From: Aphrophora alni
Taxonomy: Eukaryota > Arthropoda > Insecta > Hemiptera > Aphrophoridae
NCBI GenBank assembly: GCA_963513935.1
Contig: OY740769.1
Location: 107,363,762 to 107,427,761, forward strand
DNA length: 64,000 nt
Direction of reading: 5' to 3'
Below are positions 29,721 through 40,081 of this stretch, piece by piece. The notes below the pieces were generated by a model. That model worked only from the letters and a program-made list of their open reading frames with translations, was not told the DNA's origin and did no database searches. How positions within the stretch are numbered: position 1 is the first letter of the stretch; the number at the start of each line of letters is the position of its first letter. The position numbers and the translations under genes were made by a program.

Positions 29721-31392
29721 AATTTGGAAACGTAACAGTGATTAGAGTTAATTTTGCTACTTTCCATTAGTTTATTTTGTACCACGTTTGGTTCATTTCT
29801 CGGACATATTTCTCCATATTTTACCAAAATTTGCCGATCTTATGATATTAGACATTTTAGCATGGCGCCCACAATTTTTTTTCATTTCTATCGATGTCCC
29901 ACAAGCTGTATGGTAAATAATATGATTCGTTTGGACATACAGTTAACTAAATTTCGTTAGACCCAATTTTATTTATATCAAAAAAATTAAACTTTATCAT
30001 ATTTTCAATTTTTAGTCGTACACATTTTTTTGAAATATTGGTGTATGAATAATGAGTGTGTATCCCAATACAATAAGTTTGAAGGCGATAATGACAAAGA
30101 GGTTTTCGCCTTTGAAAAAAATAGAAGTGTAGAGGCTACAGCTCTGTGCACAACGACAAACGACATAAGTCTTTTGTTCGGGTATCTTCAAAAGAGATAT
30201 ATCCACAAGAAGTTAGCCAACTACTACCAAGATCTGTTCTGTAGGTGACCGACTTAGAAGTAGAAAAATCTGCCCAAGAGATATTGATAAAATTTTTAAG
30301 AGACGTGAAGATTTATGACAAAAACATTGTTCTAAATTAGTGAACTGTTATCATTCAGGTTTTATTTTGGTCTTATTAAAGTGTGGGACAATGTTTAAGA
30401 AGGCATCCATGGTCCACGATTTATCCGATAATTTCTGAATCTTGATTTTGTTTTCCTTCTTCTTCTTTAGATGGCGATCAATACGGAACTACATTTGAGC
30501 AAAATCTATAAAGCCGATTTTGATCAAATTGAATTTGTTCTGCGGGTGTTGTAAAAGGTATTCCAAAATGTCGACAAGTTTGCAAGGTACTGCGCTGACA
30601 GACATATTTTCAAAATTATTTTTTGGATTCATTAAATTTATTCACTTTTTCGTAACTTTCTTTATATAAATGTAAAAGTAATTAAAAACCAAATTATTAT
30701 AGATTAAATCAGAGATATTAATTCCATTACACCTCTAATTTGATAAAAATAGTTTTTGTAAAATTTATTACGCAATATCCATTATTTTTAGATTGACATA
30801 TTTTTTTATAAAACACTTTTAACCTTCAAGTGAAAAATCAACAATACTCGTTAAACAGTTTATACGCTAACTAGGAGTTTGATAAGTTTAAATTTAGTTA
30901 TTATTATTATTTTTTATATATGAAGGAACTTCTAGTAGTTTCAAAAATACCACGATTTAGACTAAACTTTTGCAATTTAAAACTATAACTAGTTATACCA
31001 CAACATAAAGTTATACACATAAGTTATAACACACATATTCAATTTAAGTATGAAATTTAATTAAAATTTCTTCTACAAGAGTATACACAGCAAAAATTGT
31101 CCCACATCCGTTCACCCAAAGTAATTATTACAGAAATATTTAATGTCCTTCTTGTGATAACCTTAAAATTACAAGTAGTCCGGAGCAATAAGCCAAAATT
31201 GTGGCTTTGTTGAAATTGTTAACTTTTAAACCCCCGAGTTAAACGTAAATGGATCTAACCTAACCTAACAATGGTCTTCCCCCTCTCTGATACTTCGTCC
31301 TGTCAGTTTAAAATTTTTTTCAATACGTTTTACTCAAGGAAAATGTCAAATTTAGCGATGTTTGGTATGAGCCGGGTGTCCCTTAGTATTAG
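29721..31392. other. AT-rich non-coding DNA
   Basis: Further low-similarity scraps of the dispersed family may lie at 30260-30340 and 30400-30560 (GCCGATTTTGATCAAATT). A short CCTAA run occurs at 31256-31270. No gene was recognised. Confidence 0.4.
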
Positions 31393-31857
31393 CAATGACT
31401 ACATAAATACTATAAGACACGACATGGCCATGTTAAATATTCTACGCTTATTCTTGAGTTGACCAATACCCGCTAGGTGGCGTTGATGTGACCAATCTGA
31501 AGTTGATGTGACTGGCGCTAGGTGGCTCTACGGTCAAACAATGTTTCAGGCGGGTAAGAGAAAACGCACTGATGCCACATATGGGACCAGAGATGCGAGG
31601 GAAGGTCGAGAATCGCTTATCTCAGCGCACGAACTGACAACACTGACTATGCTGACGGAAGTAAGTGAGAAGGTTTGTGAGAGAGAGGTCAACAGTTGTA
31701 CAGTCTCAACCAAGTGGGATGCGTACAGTCAAGCACCTGCTGCTAGCGCTTTCTGATAGCTGTGTGTCAAACTTGTGACGAACAGCACCCGTAAAGCGTA
31801 GACTATTTCCCTATCCTATGTCGTGTCTTATAGTATTTATGTAGTCATTGGTATTAG
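31386..31857. mobile_element. 458-bp TIR element with 7-bp target duplication
   Basis: The element spans 31393-31850. Its termini are perfect 33-bp inverted repeats beginning CAATGACTACATAAATACTA at the left and ending with the complement at the right. The heptamer GTATTAG directly abuts both ends (31386-31392 and 31851-31857), indicating a target-site duplication. The interior is GC-richer than its flanks and encodes no recognisable transposase; an 82-codon open frame inside has no known motif. TSD length (7, perhaps 8 with a mismatch) would be near hAT-type, but the superfamily is not assigned. Confidence 0.9.
31469..31529 (+). promoter_or_regulatory. Two CTCF-motif-like sites 45 bp apart
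   Basis: CCCGCTAGGTGGCGTT at 31469-31484 and GGCGCTAGGTGGCTCT at 31514-31529 share CGCTAGGTGGC, close to the animal CTCF core (CCnnTAGnGGGC/AGGTGGCG class). They belong to a 45-bp near-duplication that also repeats GTTGATGTGAC. Binding is inference only. Confidence 0.3.
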
Positions 31858-32193
31858 TCATTATCCAGGCGTAAATAGCTAATCCCTCCCAGCAACCTGA
31901 GTGTTCGCAAATCGAACATATTCACATAATATGTAAAAAATAAATTAACTTGTAAATCTGTCTGAGTGAAACTTATGAACGGAATTGGTACTGATCTCAA
32001 CTGGAGCATATTGCTATTGTTTTTACACCAATGTATAAGAGCAGTGATATTGCAAAATCTTACGTGCCAGAGTGATTGTAATATCTGCAATTGCAATAAC
32101 GAATATTCATTCACAACATATTAAAGCTATTACGCTAGTCAATGTTAAATACTGGATTTAATCAAATTAATTCTAAGCATTACACTAATTTTC

Positions 32194-32269
<76 letters not shown>
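32194..32269. repeat. Compound (CT)n(CA)n microsatellite
   Basis: About 22 bp of CT is followed directly by about 54 bp of CA. A 105-codon open frame running through it (Leu-Ser then Thr-His repeats) is a microsatellite artefact. Confidence 0.99.
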
Positions 32270-32271
<2 letters not shown>

Positions 32272-32537
32272 TATGTAAATATATAAACCAAAACTTGAAC
32301 CACAAAAGTATTTGGGCCTACTCCCTCAAAATTTCAAATTTCGGTTCTAAAGAACTGTTGATTGTGTCGTTGGAGAGGGAGGGGATGAATTTTCTCAAAA
32401 TCGGTACAAACATGAATTTTAATATCTATGACAGAATCTCAAAAAAGATATATCGATAAAATTTTGGTCACTGTCAAAATTAAAACATGTCAATTATTAC
32501 GACACAAACCTCATGTTAATATATTAAAATATATTTC
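32270..32537. other. Non-coding DNA between microsatellites
   Basis: Nothing recognised. Confidence 0.5.
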
Positions 32538-32556
32538 TGGTGGTGGTGGTGATTGT

Positions 32557-32607
<51 letters not shown>

Positions 32608-32608
32608 T
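32538..32608. repeat. (TGG)n/(GT)n microsatellite at the head of a repeat copy
   Basis: A short TGG run at 32538-32550 is followed by about 24 GT units to 32606, directly abutting the start of the ~335-bp repeat copy B. Copy A lacks this tract, so it either expanded from the element's head or marks the insertion site. Confidence 0.95.
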
Positions 32609-32947
32609 GGGGCGATAGCGGGGAGGGGATTGGAGCGGTGATGGGGATAAATTGTTATATTTTTGCCATAATATAAAGGAAATTAAAACCTATAATTTAA
32701 TGTCTTTTTACGTCTTTCACTTTTTAAAATATTTAAATTTACTAATTGTAGTTGTTAGGAACATAAACAATACACACTCACAGTTTTTTATCGCTGTAGT
32801 AGGTTTGAAAAAGAAAATATTAAGCCCTACGCAATGAAGCAGCGGGCGGGTTTGTCTGGCCTTACTCGGGCTCTCCCTCTCCCACCACAGTTCTACCTGC
32901 GCGAGACAAAACCGGAGCGAGGTTATTTTCTAAGCGGTACCCCTATA
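32609..32947. repeat. ~335-bp dispersed repeat, copy B
   Basis: This is a full-length match in the same orientation to 23413-23744, with small indels and about one difference every 12-15 bases by eye. It begins GGGGCGAT and ends CGGTACCCCTATA in both loci. It has no ORF. Confidence 0.92.
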
Positions 32948-33489
32948 AGTAAGTTTGAGGTCAGTAAATGATCCGATACACGAAAACGAAGAGACATTCG
33001 CGTCGTATCATATCGGCGTATCAGCTGTGTCGTGTATTATACTTTATTAGAAAATATTGAAATTAGAATCGGTTTCATCTTCTTTTAGTTAAAATACATA
33101 TTTTTTTCATAACACGTTAGTACTGTACTTATAACTGAGGATTTTTTATTATATTATTATAATTAATTCTTTTTCAATATTTTATTACTTCCTTAATGTT
33201 TTCCTTTGAAACAAATGGTATGGGTTGGGAGTTGCCTTTAGCATGTGATGTCGTGAAAATGTTGTTCTCCATTTGTATACTAGTTAGCAGTGTTTTGAAG
33301 CGAGGGTTTGATTCTTTAATAATTGTCAACTAAAACCCTGGGCATTGGCTGGTGCAGCATACCATGAACATCGATCAATCGGCATCACCTAATACAAGAA
33401 GTAAGAAATACCTTTCTTACATGTGCGTAATTAATACAATGAAAGCCATGTGGATGGGTCCTTTTAATCTAAAAAAGCCGTTTTACAAT
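32948..33489. other. Non-coding DNA, nothing recognised
   Basis: No coding or structural signal was seen. Confidence 0.5.
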
Positions 33490-33740
33490 GATGTGTCCGT
33501 TTGTAGACTTGGTGTTCCACAACACTAAAGAGTATAGACATATTTTAATCAAATTTGATGTAAGGCAATATTTTGATCATATCTGAAGACTTTCTATTTC
33601 TTCTTTTTTCTTTCATTTTTTGATAACTCAAAATATGGTTTCGATTTTCTCTAAAAATCGACTGTAACAATTTTATTAAATTTGGGATTTTGCTACAATA
33701 TAAACTCTATGGATCCAAACAAAACGTATTATGCACCACT
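33490..33740 (+). repeat. Partial dispersed-repeat copy
   Basis: ATTTTAATCAAATTTGATGT, an ATATTTTGATCATATC block, TTGATAACTCAAAATATGG and ATTTTCTCTAAAAATCGACT occur in the family order. The left part of the family is missing or too diverged. Confidence 0.5.
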
Positions 33741-33750
33741 CCTCAAAATA

Positions 33751-33804
33751 AAGGTTCAGGTTAGGTTAGGTTTGGTTTGGTTAGGTTAGGTTAAGTTAGG
33801 TTTG
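33751..33804. repeat. Interstitial TTAGG-type run
   Basis: GGTTCAGG is followed by alternating GGTTAGG, TTTGGTTTGG and GGTTAGGTTAAG units over about 54 bp. TTAGG is the ancestral arthropod telomere unit. Here the run is short and degenerate, as is usual for interstitial copies. Similar shorter runs lie at 21829-21849, 31256-31270 and 45576-45588. Confidence 0.85.
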
Positions 33805-35179
33805 ATTTACCAAACCTAATTTTTTTAAAATCCATTCACATTTTGAGGAATTGTTAAGTTTCGTGGCACAAATCAGTAGGCTATGCAAAATTGCAAATAA
33901 AAATAAAATATAAAACTGTTCAGAAATAATGGTCAAAAATGAAAATGAACCTTGATTTTCATCATTCATAACTGCATTCCTATCAAATATGTTCCGGAAG
34001 AGTTTATGACATAACCTAACCAAATTGTGCTCTATGTAAATATGCATACAAAGTGGCTGAAAATCAACTAATACTCTCTTATATATTTTTAAATATTTGA
34101 ATTCTGTTTACGTCTATCTTTTTAGGGGAAAACTTAAAAAGGAAAAGTTTTGGTTATTTTAATTGTGGGGGAATGGCGATTGTTTAAAAATTCAAATGAC
34201 ATGTATAGGTTTATGATACGTCATTCTAACGTCACTGGGAAACGAGAAAAATTACATAGAGAAAATTAAATTTTGACCATCCCAAACAAAATGGAAGTCA
34301 AAATATTTATTTTATTTACTAAGCTAGATGGGTACTATACATCCCCTTGTATGATATTAATATATTTTTACCCCATATTAAAAGTTCAAATTGTTCTTTC
34401 TGTATCTGCATACAATAGTACAGTCTTTGTTTAAATATATTTGCAAAATTTTGGTTTCTTCAATGTCTGCATTCTGTTAAATGGTAATTTAAGAGATTCT
34501 TCACAAAACAAGGTCTTGTATTTGAAGCAGTGAACCGACATTTAAAACAATCGATTGTCCTGGGTTCCGAGTCGACCTTCCTATATAAAAACTCTTTTGG
34601 CTGTCATTTTGTTTTGGGTGGTCAGAATTTAATTTCATTTATGTCATTTTTCTTATTTCAAAGAGACTTTTAAAATGTGGTATCACAAGCCTATATATTC
34701 CATTTGAAAGCTTTGAGTAACCCTCCCCCCCCCACTTCCCACCTCCCCATAATTAAAATAACCTAAACCTTTGCTTTTTTAGGTTACTTCTCTTACGTAA
34801 AGAGATTGCCGTAAATAGAATCCAAATATCTTAAACATTAAAAATATAATAAGATGGTTGGTAGTATATTTTCAACCACCTTGTATAGATTATATGTATA
34901 TTCCAAAATATATTTAAAAATATCAAAACATTGTTAAAAAGTGACCCTTCTGTACCAACTCAACTTCCACAAAAATACAATAATAAATAAATTAGCCTAA
35001 AAGTTTTTATTTTGTCTAAAAGCAGTAGGTTATTAGAGACATTTTTATGGAGGTAGCAACAAATATTATTTTTGATTTTTAGTTGGACATGTGAGAAAGT
35101 TTGTATAATGTTTTTACAGAGTTTTTTCGATACTGTCTCATTTAAAATTAATTGTTTATTTTTATTTTCTCCCATAAAC
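33805..35179. other. AT-rich non-coding DNA, nothing recognised
   Basis: A C-rich tract lies at 34718-34748. No coding signal was seen. Confidence 0.5.
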
Positions 35180-35290
35180 GTAGAATAGAGAAAGTTATGT
35201 GGTCAAAAATGAACGTTGCGTTTCTCGTGTAAATACCCATTTTGAAGTCCATAAAGAAAAAATTGTTTTGGAATGATGTTTGCTTGATGT
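35180..35290 (+). repeat. Partial dispersed-repeat copy (5' block)
   Basis: AATAGAGAAAGTTATGTGGT and TGTTTTGGAATGATGTTTGC match the start and second block of the family; the rest is absent. Confidence 0.55.
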
Positions 35291-36757
35291 CTGTGGTGAA
35301 GCAAGTTTATAATAATAATGCTTCACTTTGCTATGCATGCACTAATTGTTTGACCTATCTCACTATGTACTTCCACATTGTATCATTACTTAGCAAGTAA
35401 TGAGTTTATACATAAGTTGGTCCGTAATAACTGACATATTATTTATTATAATTGAGACTTTTAAATTACAATTTTCTCCATTTGAAATTAATATAAGATG
35501 GTTTATAATAACGAGGTACCCATTTGTAACATTTTGAGATTGTCGGTAATCCCCATACTTTTACAGACAACCAGAATAGAGAGACAGAGCATAACGCTGT
35601 TTTCTTGAATCGAATTAACACTTAAATGGAAACCTGCTAAAATGTATTGTGAAAAACCTTACCCCGATTTCCACCTTTTTTGTTTTACTTTATTTTTTTT
35701 AAATTAGATTAGTTTGGAAAATGGCGACTTCACGTATCATTTTTTGTCTGATAGACGAACAAACTTTGGCGTCTCAAAAGTAAAGTGTATTGGTAATTTA
35801 CTAGATAGTTTAATTAAAATATATCGACAATTTTTTTTTTGTAAATTTATATAGTAACACCATTTATAAAAAGATTGGTCTTAAGCTTTTTTACTTTTAA
35901 AATTATACCTTGAGTTTAAAGTCCATCCGTAGAATGTAATTGGTTCTTTGTTGTGGACTGTGTAGACATTACTGCGCAAGTCATTGGTCCTCTCTGCTGT
36001 TCCAGCCAGTTTAATACGTTGTACTTTACAATTTACATATTAACTTTACCATTATGTTAACCAATGAAGAACATGTGTTTTTATTTGAGAACGTTTCTCG
36101 AACTCCTTTTTTTCCTGATAACGTTTGTATTTAGTCCTAGTTATTTTCACTTCTCAGGCCCTTTCTTAGATTTCTAGTTTTAGTTTCTACACTACCTTAA
36201 GCTACTAGATCTGTTGGTGTTTGTCACTTTTCTCATTTTTTTTTTTTTTTTTTTAGGTTAATCACTTGATAACGGGAAATGATTTATACCCTCGAAACAT
36301 CGTGCATTAGTTTTGATATCTACAAATGACAAATGTTCGTTTAAACTATATCAATATCCGAACAATCTATCAACATCGATCAAATTTAAAACCAGAAAAA
36401 AATGAAAACTCTATAATGAAGCCGCTTTCAACGTAAAAGCGTCACTAATACTATTTGCATTATAAATAAGGTGAAGAAAATATCAATTTTGTTTTTTGTC
36501 TTATAGGAAGTTCCTCCACATTACAAAAACTAAAAACAAAACAAAAATGCATCGAGATACTACCAAAATATAACAAGACACAAAATTTGATTTAAAACTG
36601 TCTACCAGTTTTTGATGACGGGACATCATTTCTATAGTAGTTATAAAACTACTTTTTTGGACTCGAAAAACATAGCTCATTCCATATTCCCTAATTCAGT
36701 TCACCCAACGTAGCCTACCCCCTTCCCTAAGATGAACCCTCTCCTACTCTGTGCCAA
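35291..36757. other. AT-rich non-coding DNA, nothing recognised
   Basis: A poly-T run of about 17 nt lies at 36238-36254. No gene was recognised. Confidence 0.5.
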
Positions 36758-36870
36758 CTTTTAGGATTGCAACACATTTTATCTATACAGTATTCTAATC
36801 TGGAATTATTTTATAATTGAAAATGTATTGTAAAGTAATGTGATATACTCAATTTTGATCACTGCAAGTT
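36758..36870 (+). repeat. Diverged direct repeat, first copy
   Basis: CTTTTAGGATTGCAACACAT, TGTATTGTAAAGTAATG and CTCAATTTTGATCACTG recur in order about 730 bp downstream at 37489-37583 with many differences. The unit is otherwise unclassified. Confidence 0.5.
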
Positions 36871-37488
36871 TTATTTTTCACTCCAACGGAATAATATTAT
36901 TTATTTAGTAGTTTTTCTCACATAACCTACCTACTATTTAGCACTATTTTCAATTTGGCTATCTGTTAGCACTAACCCTATTAAAATCGTATCTACGAAA
37001 CTAAAATAAAACCTATATCTCAGTTCATTTTGTGGCTTGTGGGATTTGTTTTACGGAAATTTTATTTAACTTGGTTCAATAAATTGATTTCTAGAAGAGA
37101 TAAAGGATTTGAGAAGAATTTAAAAAAAAACAGGTAGAAAATATTTAATCTACCTAAGTTATTAAGGGCAAGTACAGTTTCTATAGACCTTTTGTAATTA
37201 GTCAAATTGAAAAAAAAATAACGCACATTGTCAACTCTATTGTTATTTTATGTTTTCAATCAAATACCTTACAGAACTGATATTATTTTAAGCATACAAG
37301 TTAACACAAGGAGAACAACCAAACAAACGAAGAGGATACCACTGTTTAATAAAGTAGCCTATTTCAGATGAAAAAAATTGTCATTTACAATTATCGTTTG
37401 CTGCAGTCGCAATAAAAATTGAGGGGTCACTGGATATTCTCTTATTTGGTTTTACCCTACTTACTCCTCACTTTGGATTTAACTTCAC

Positions 37489-37583
37489 CTTTTAGGATAG
37501 CAGTACATATTATCCATGCTTTTACTTTGGAATACTTATTGTAAAGAAATGCGACTAACCTCAATTTTGAGCACTGTTTGCTG
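37489..37583 (+). repeat. Diverged direct repeat, second copy
   Basis: CCTTTTAGGATAGCAGTACAT, TTATTGTAAAGAAATG and CTCAATTTTGAGCACTG match the copy at 36758-36870 in the same orientation. Confidence 0.5.
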
Positions 37584-39240
37584 ACCACAAATAAGTTTGG
37601 AGGTTATGTACTTTTACAATATTTTTTGCAATATCTTCGATACTGTTGAAAATAAGACATATTATTCAAGAAATATACCCTTCAAATTGAAATTTATATC
37701 AGAAAACGCAATTTAGACTACTATCTGTTCGTATTAAACAAAAATTTTAGTTTTAAAACTTTCTCTTTAATGATTGTTTATAAAATATATGGCGTGCGCG
37801 GGTTTTGAGAGACATAGCCTAACGTATATTTAAACAAATAAAATAATCTACGAAAAAGGATTGTTTTGTTCATACAAGCGTAACGAACATAATTTAAAAA
37901 ATGGTATGTTGACACCAAAAATTTATTAAAACAAATATTATATTTTTTTATCATTGGTAATGTTATTTTGGAATGTTCCCACAATAAAAATACGAGGACA
38001 AAATTTGTCACTTTCCACAACATACAGAGAGGCGCGATAAAAAACTGCAAACCTTGAACATGGAAACTCTATCGCGTGGTCCATAAAATTATAGTTTTGG
38101 TTTAAATTTAAACTTTAAAATTTAGTATTTAGAATTTGTCCATGTTTTGCAGTTATGTTTAGAGCTAATCCCTTTTATGACATTTTCACATTTTATTTCA
38201 ATATGTTTAACTGTTTGAAATGAGGTTAGTTTAGTACACTACCAATCTCATTTTTCTTACAATTAACCTTGGAACGACTTTGAAAACTGAATGTATTTTT
38301 ACTGTTATTTTAAAATACAAAATTTTTATTTAAAGTACAAATTGATTAACATCATAGTTGTAAATATTACAAAAAAATTATTTTTTAAAGAGAAGTTACT
38401 CTTTCAAATGATTTTTCATTATTTGAATTTTAAAGTTGCTCTCGCTCGTGTGCTCCCTCTAGGGAGGGAAACTTATTATCGTCTTATTTTATGCAGAATC
38501 ACCCTAAAATAATTACAATGTTCAAAAATTTAATCCTGAAAACTTTTATAACAATTTTGGAATGGGGCGAGACGTTTTCGTAATATTGATATGATATATA
38601 AAACAGCGAGTAGCTATAAGAAGAAACATATCTGTTGATAATTAAATATATATTATCTACTTTAAACATGTAAGTGGTTTGTATACATTTTGAAAAGAAG
38701 TCTTTGTGTTCGTACAGATTATGTGATGGGCCTATTGATACATTGAACGAACATGTGAACTCCCGCCTAATAGCGCAGGTCATTGTAGTAAAGATGTCAA
38801 GTAGACAACTGTGTTCTTTGATTTAAATATATATTATACTGTAAATAAAAAAGGAAATAATAATAAACATAACTATATTAGGTGGCATAATGTTGTCATA
38901 TATTATCGACTTTCTCACTTTATTTAATTTATAAAAAAGTAAAATACGCCTATAGTACAAAGTAGTCAAACACCAGTTGATATTCAACAACGAGAAATTG
39001 CTTGCCATAACTGTCCGTCACGGCAGGTCAGGGCTACCGCATTGAATAGATCGTCACGGCCGGTCTCCCGCAACCACGTTGCCGCAACATCGATCTGTCG
39101 CCCAAATTTAAATTATTTTTGTTTTAGTTAGTTCGTATGGATTTTTTAAGACACATAAAAAAACAAAATGTTAGAGAGAATGAACTGTCAAATATTGCTA
39201 AATTGTTATTTATTTTATTATTATTTTGATTCTAATGCAA
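37584..39240. other. Non-coding DNA upstream of the candidate gene
   Basis: This is AT-rich until about 39010, then carries CpG-containing patches (CGTCACGGC twice near 39014 and 39051). No gene is called on either strand. Confidence 0.45.
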
Positions 39241-39794
39241 CAAGTTTTTCCCCACTAAAGCCGGCGCGCGAATCAATGCCCGCCCATGCGCAGAACTGTA
39301 ACTTTTCGCGGCATTTTCAAAATTATCAACAACTATGAAATAGTCTAGATTAATAAATATAGTTATATTACAAAATATAAATAATTATTAATCTAATATT
39401 TGTGTATAGTAATTTACCCTCTTTTTAGTATTTTATTTAGGATCTCGTTATTGAAAACAATAAATTTCTACAAATACAAAATTACAGTAAATAAATCAAA
39501 ACTATATTTAAAATTCATAACTGCTAATAATATTGATTACTGATGTTTGTAGATTGTTCATACTATTTGTTTATCTGCATTTTAAGAACAATAATTTTTA
39601 TGGCATAACGGACGTCGCAAATCTTGTGCTCAGACGCGACTCACAAACTCCACACGCCAGAGCTTGACGCATTGCAGGTGCGTATCAGCCAATCAGAAAC
39701 GAGCTTAGTTTGGCTGTTGGAAGCCGACAAGGAAGTCTTGTAAACAAGACCGCACCCAGCACCTATAAAGCTGTTTCGCTTGCGCGGACAAAAC
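39241..39794 (+). promoter_or_regulatory. Candidate promoter with CCAAT and TATA boxes
   Basis: CpG dinucleotides are unusually frequent for this window at 39260-39310 (GCCGGCGCGCG; CCCATGCGCAG, similar to an NRF-1-type GCGCATGCGC half) and at 39610-39800. A consensus CCAAT box lies at 39689-39693 (CAGCCAATCAG). A TATA box (CCTATAAAG) lies at 39762-39770, about 75 bp downstream. The spacing is typical of a metazoan Pol II core promoter pointing right, giving an expected start near 39795-39802, where the sequence ATCCACATT lies. Confidence 0.5.
39764..39770 (+). promoter_or_regulatory. TATA box
   Basis: TATAAAG sits in a locally GC-rich context, which makes it more credible than the many AT-rich matches elsewhere. 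It lies about 30 bp upstream of the presumed transcription start. Confidence 0.5.
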
Positions 39795-40081
39795 GTAATC
39801 CACATTCCGCTTTTGAATTAGAAGGTTGTTGTGTTTAATACGTGATTGTATGCATAAAGTGACAAAGGAACAGTGTATATTTGTCTTTTTGAGATAGTAA
39901 AAGTGAAGTGAAAATTGTTATATTCTTAAGTATAAAGTTGCGGATGAATACATATTATTGACGTCATCAGTGACTTTTACACAATTCGAAGCATTTTGAG
40001 TAGGCCGGTGCAGTGTGGCGTTCCTAGTTATACCGGCTGTGTTTACTAGTCTGTAGTGGAATTCGTGAACTATCTAAAATG
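39795..40081 (+). other. Candidate exon 1: 5' UTR ending at the start codon ATG
   Basis: The presumed transcript starts about 30 bp after the TATA box and runs about 285 nt. It ends with CTAAAATG at 40079-40081, immediately followed by the strong donor GTGAGT. The start codon would be the final codon of exon 1 and the intron would be phase 0. Without splicing, the frame stops after ten codons. Genes with an intron right after the ATG include calmodulin, alpha-tubulin and ADF/cofilin, so these are candidates by architecture only. No matching second exon was found downstream in the window, so the product cannot be named. Confidence 0.4.

Noticed and set aside
31508..31756. 82-codon frame inside the 458-bp TIR element
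   Set aside because: It is GC-rich but has no transposase motif and is confined to a non-autonomous-looking unit.
32142..32676. Open frames with Thr-His and Cys-Val repeats
   Set aside because: They are translations of CA and GT microsatellites and of the ~335-bp repeat.
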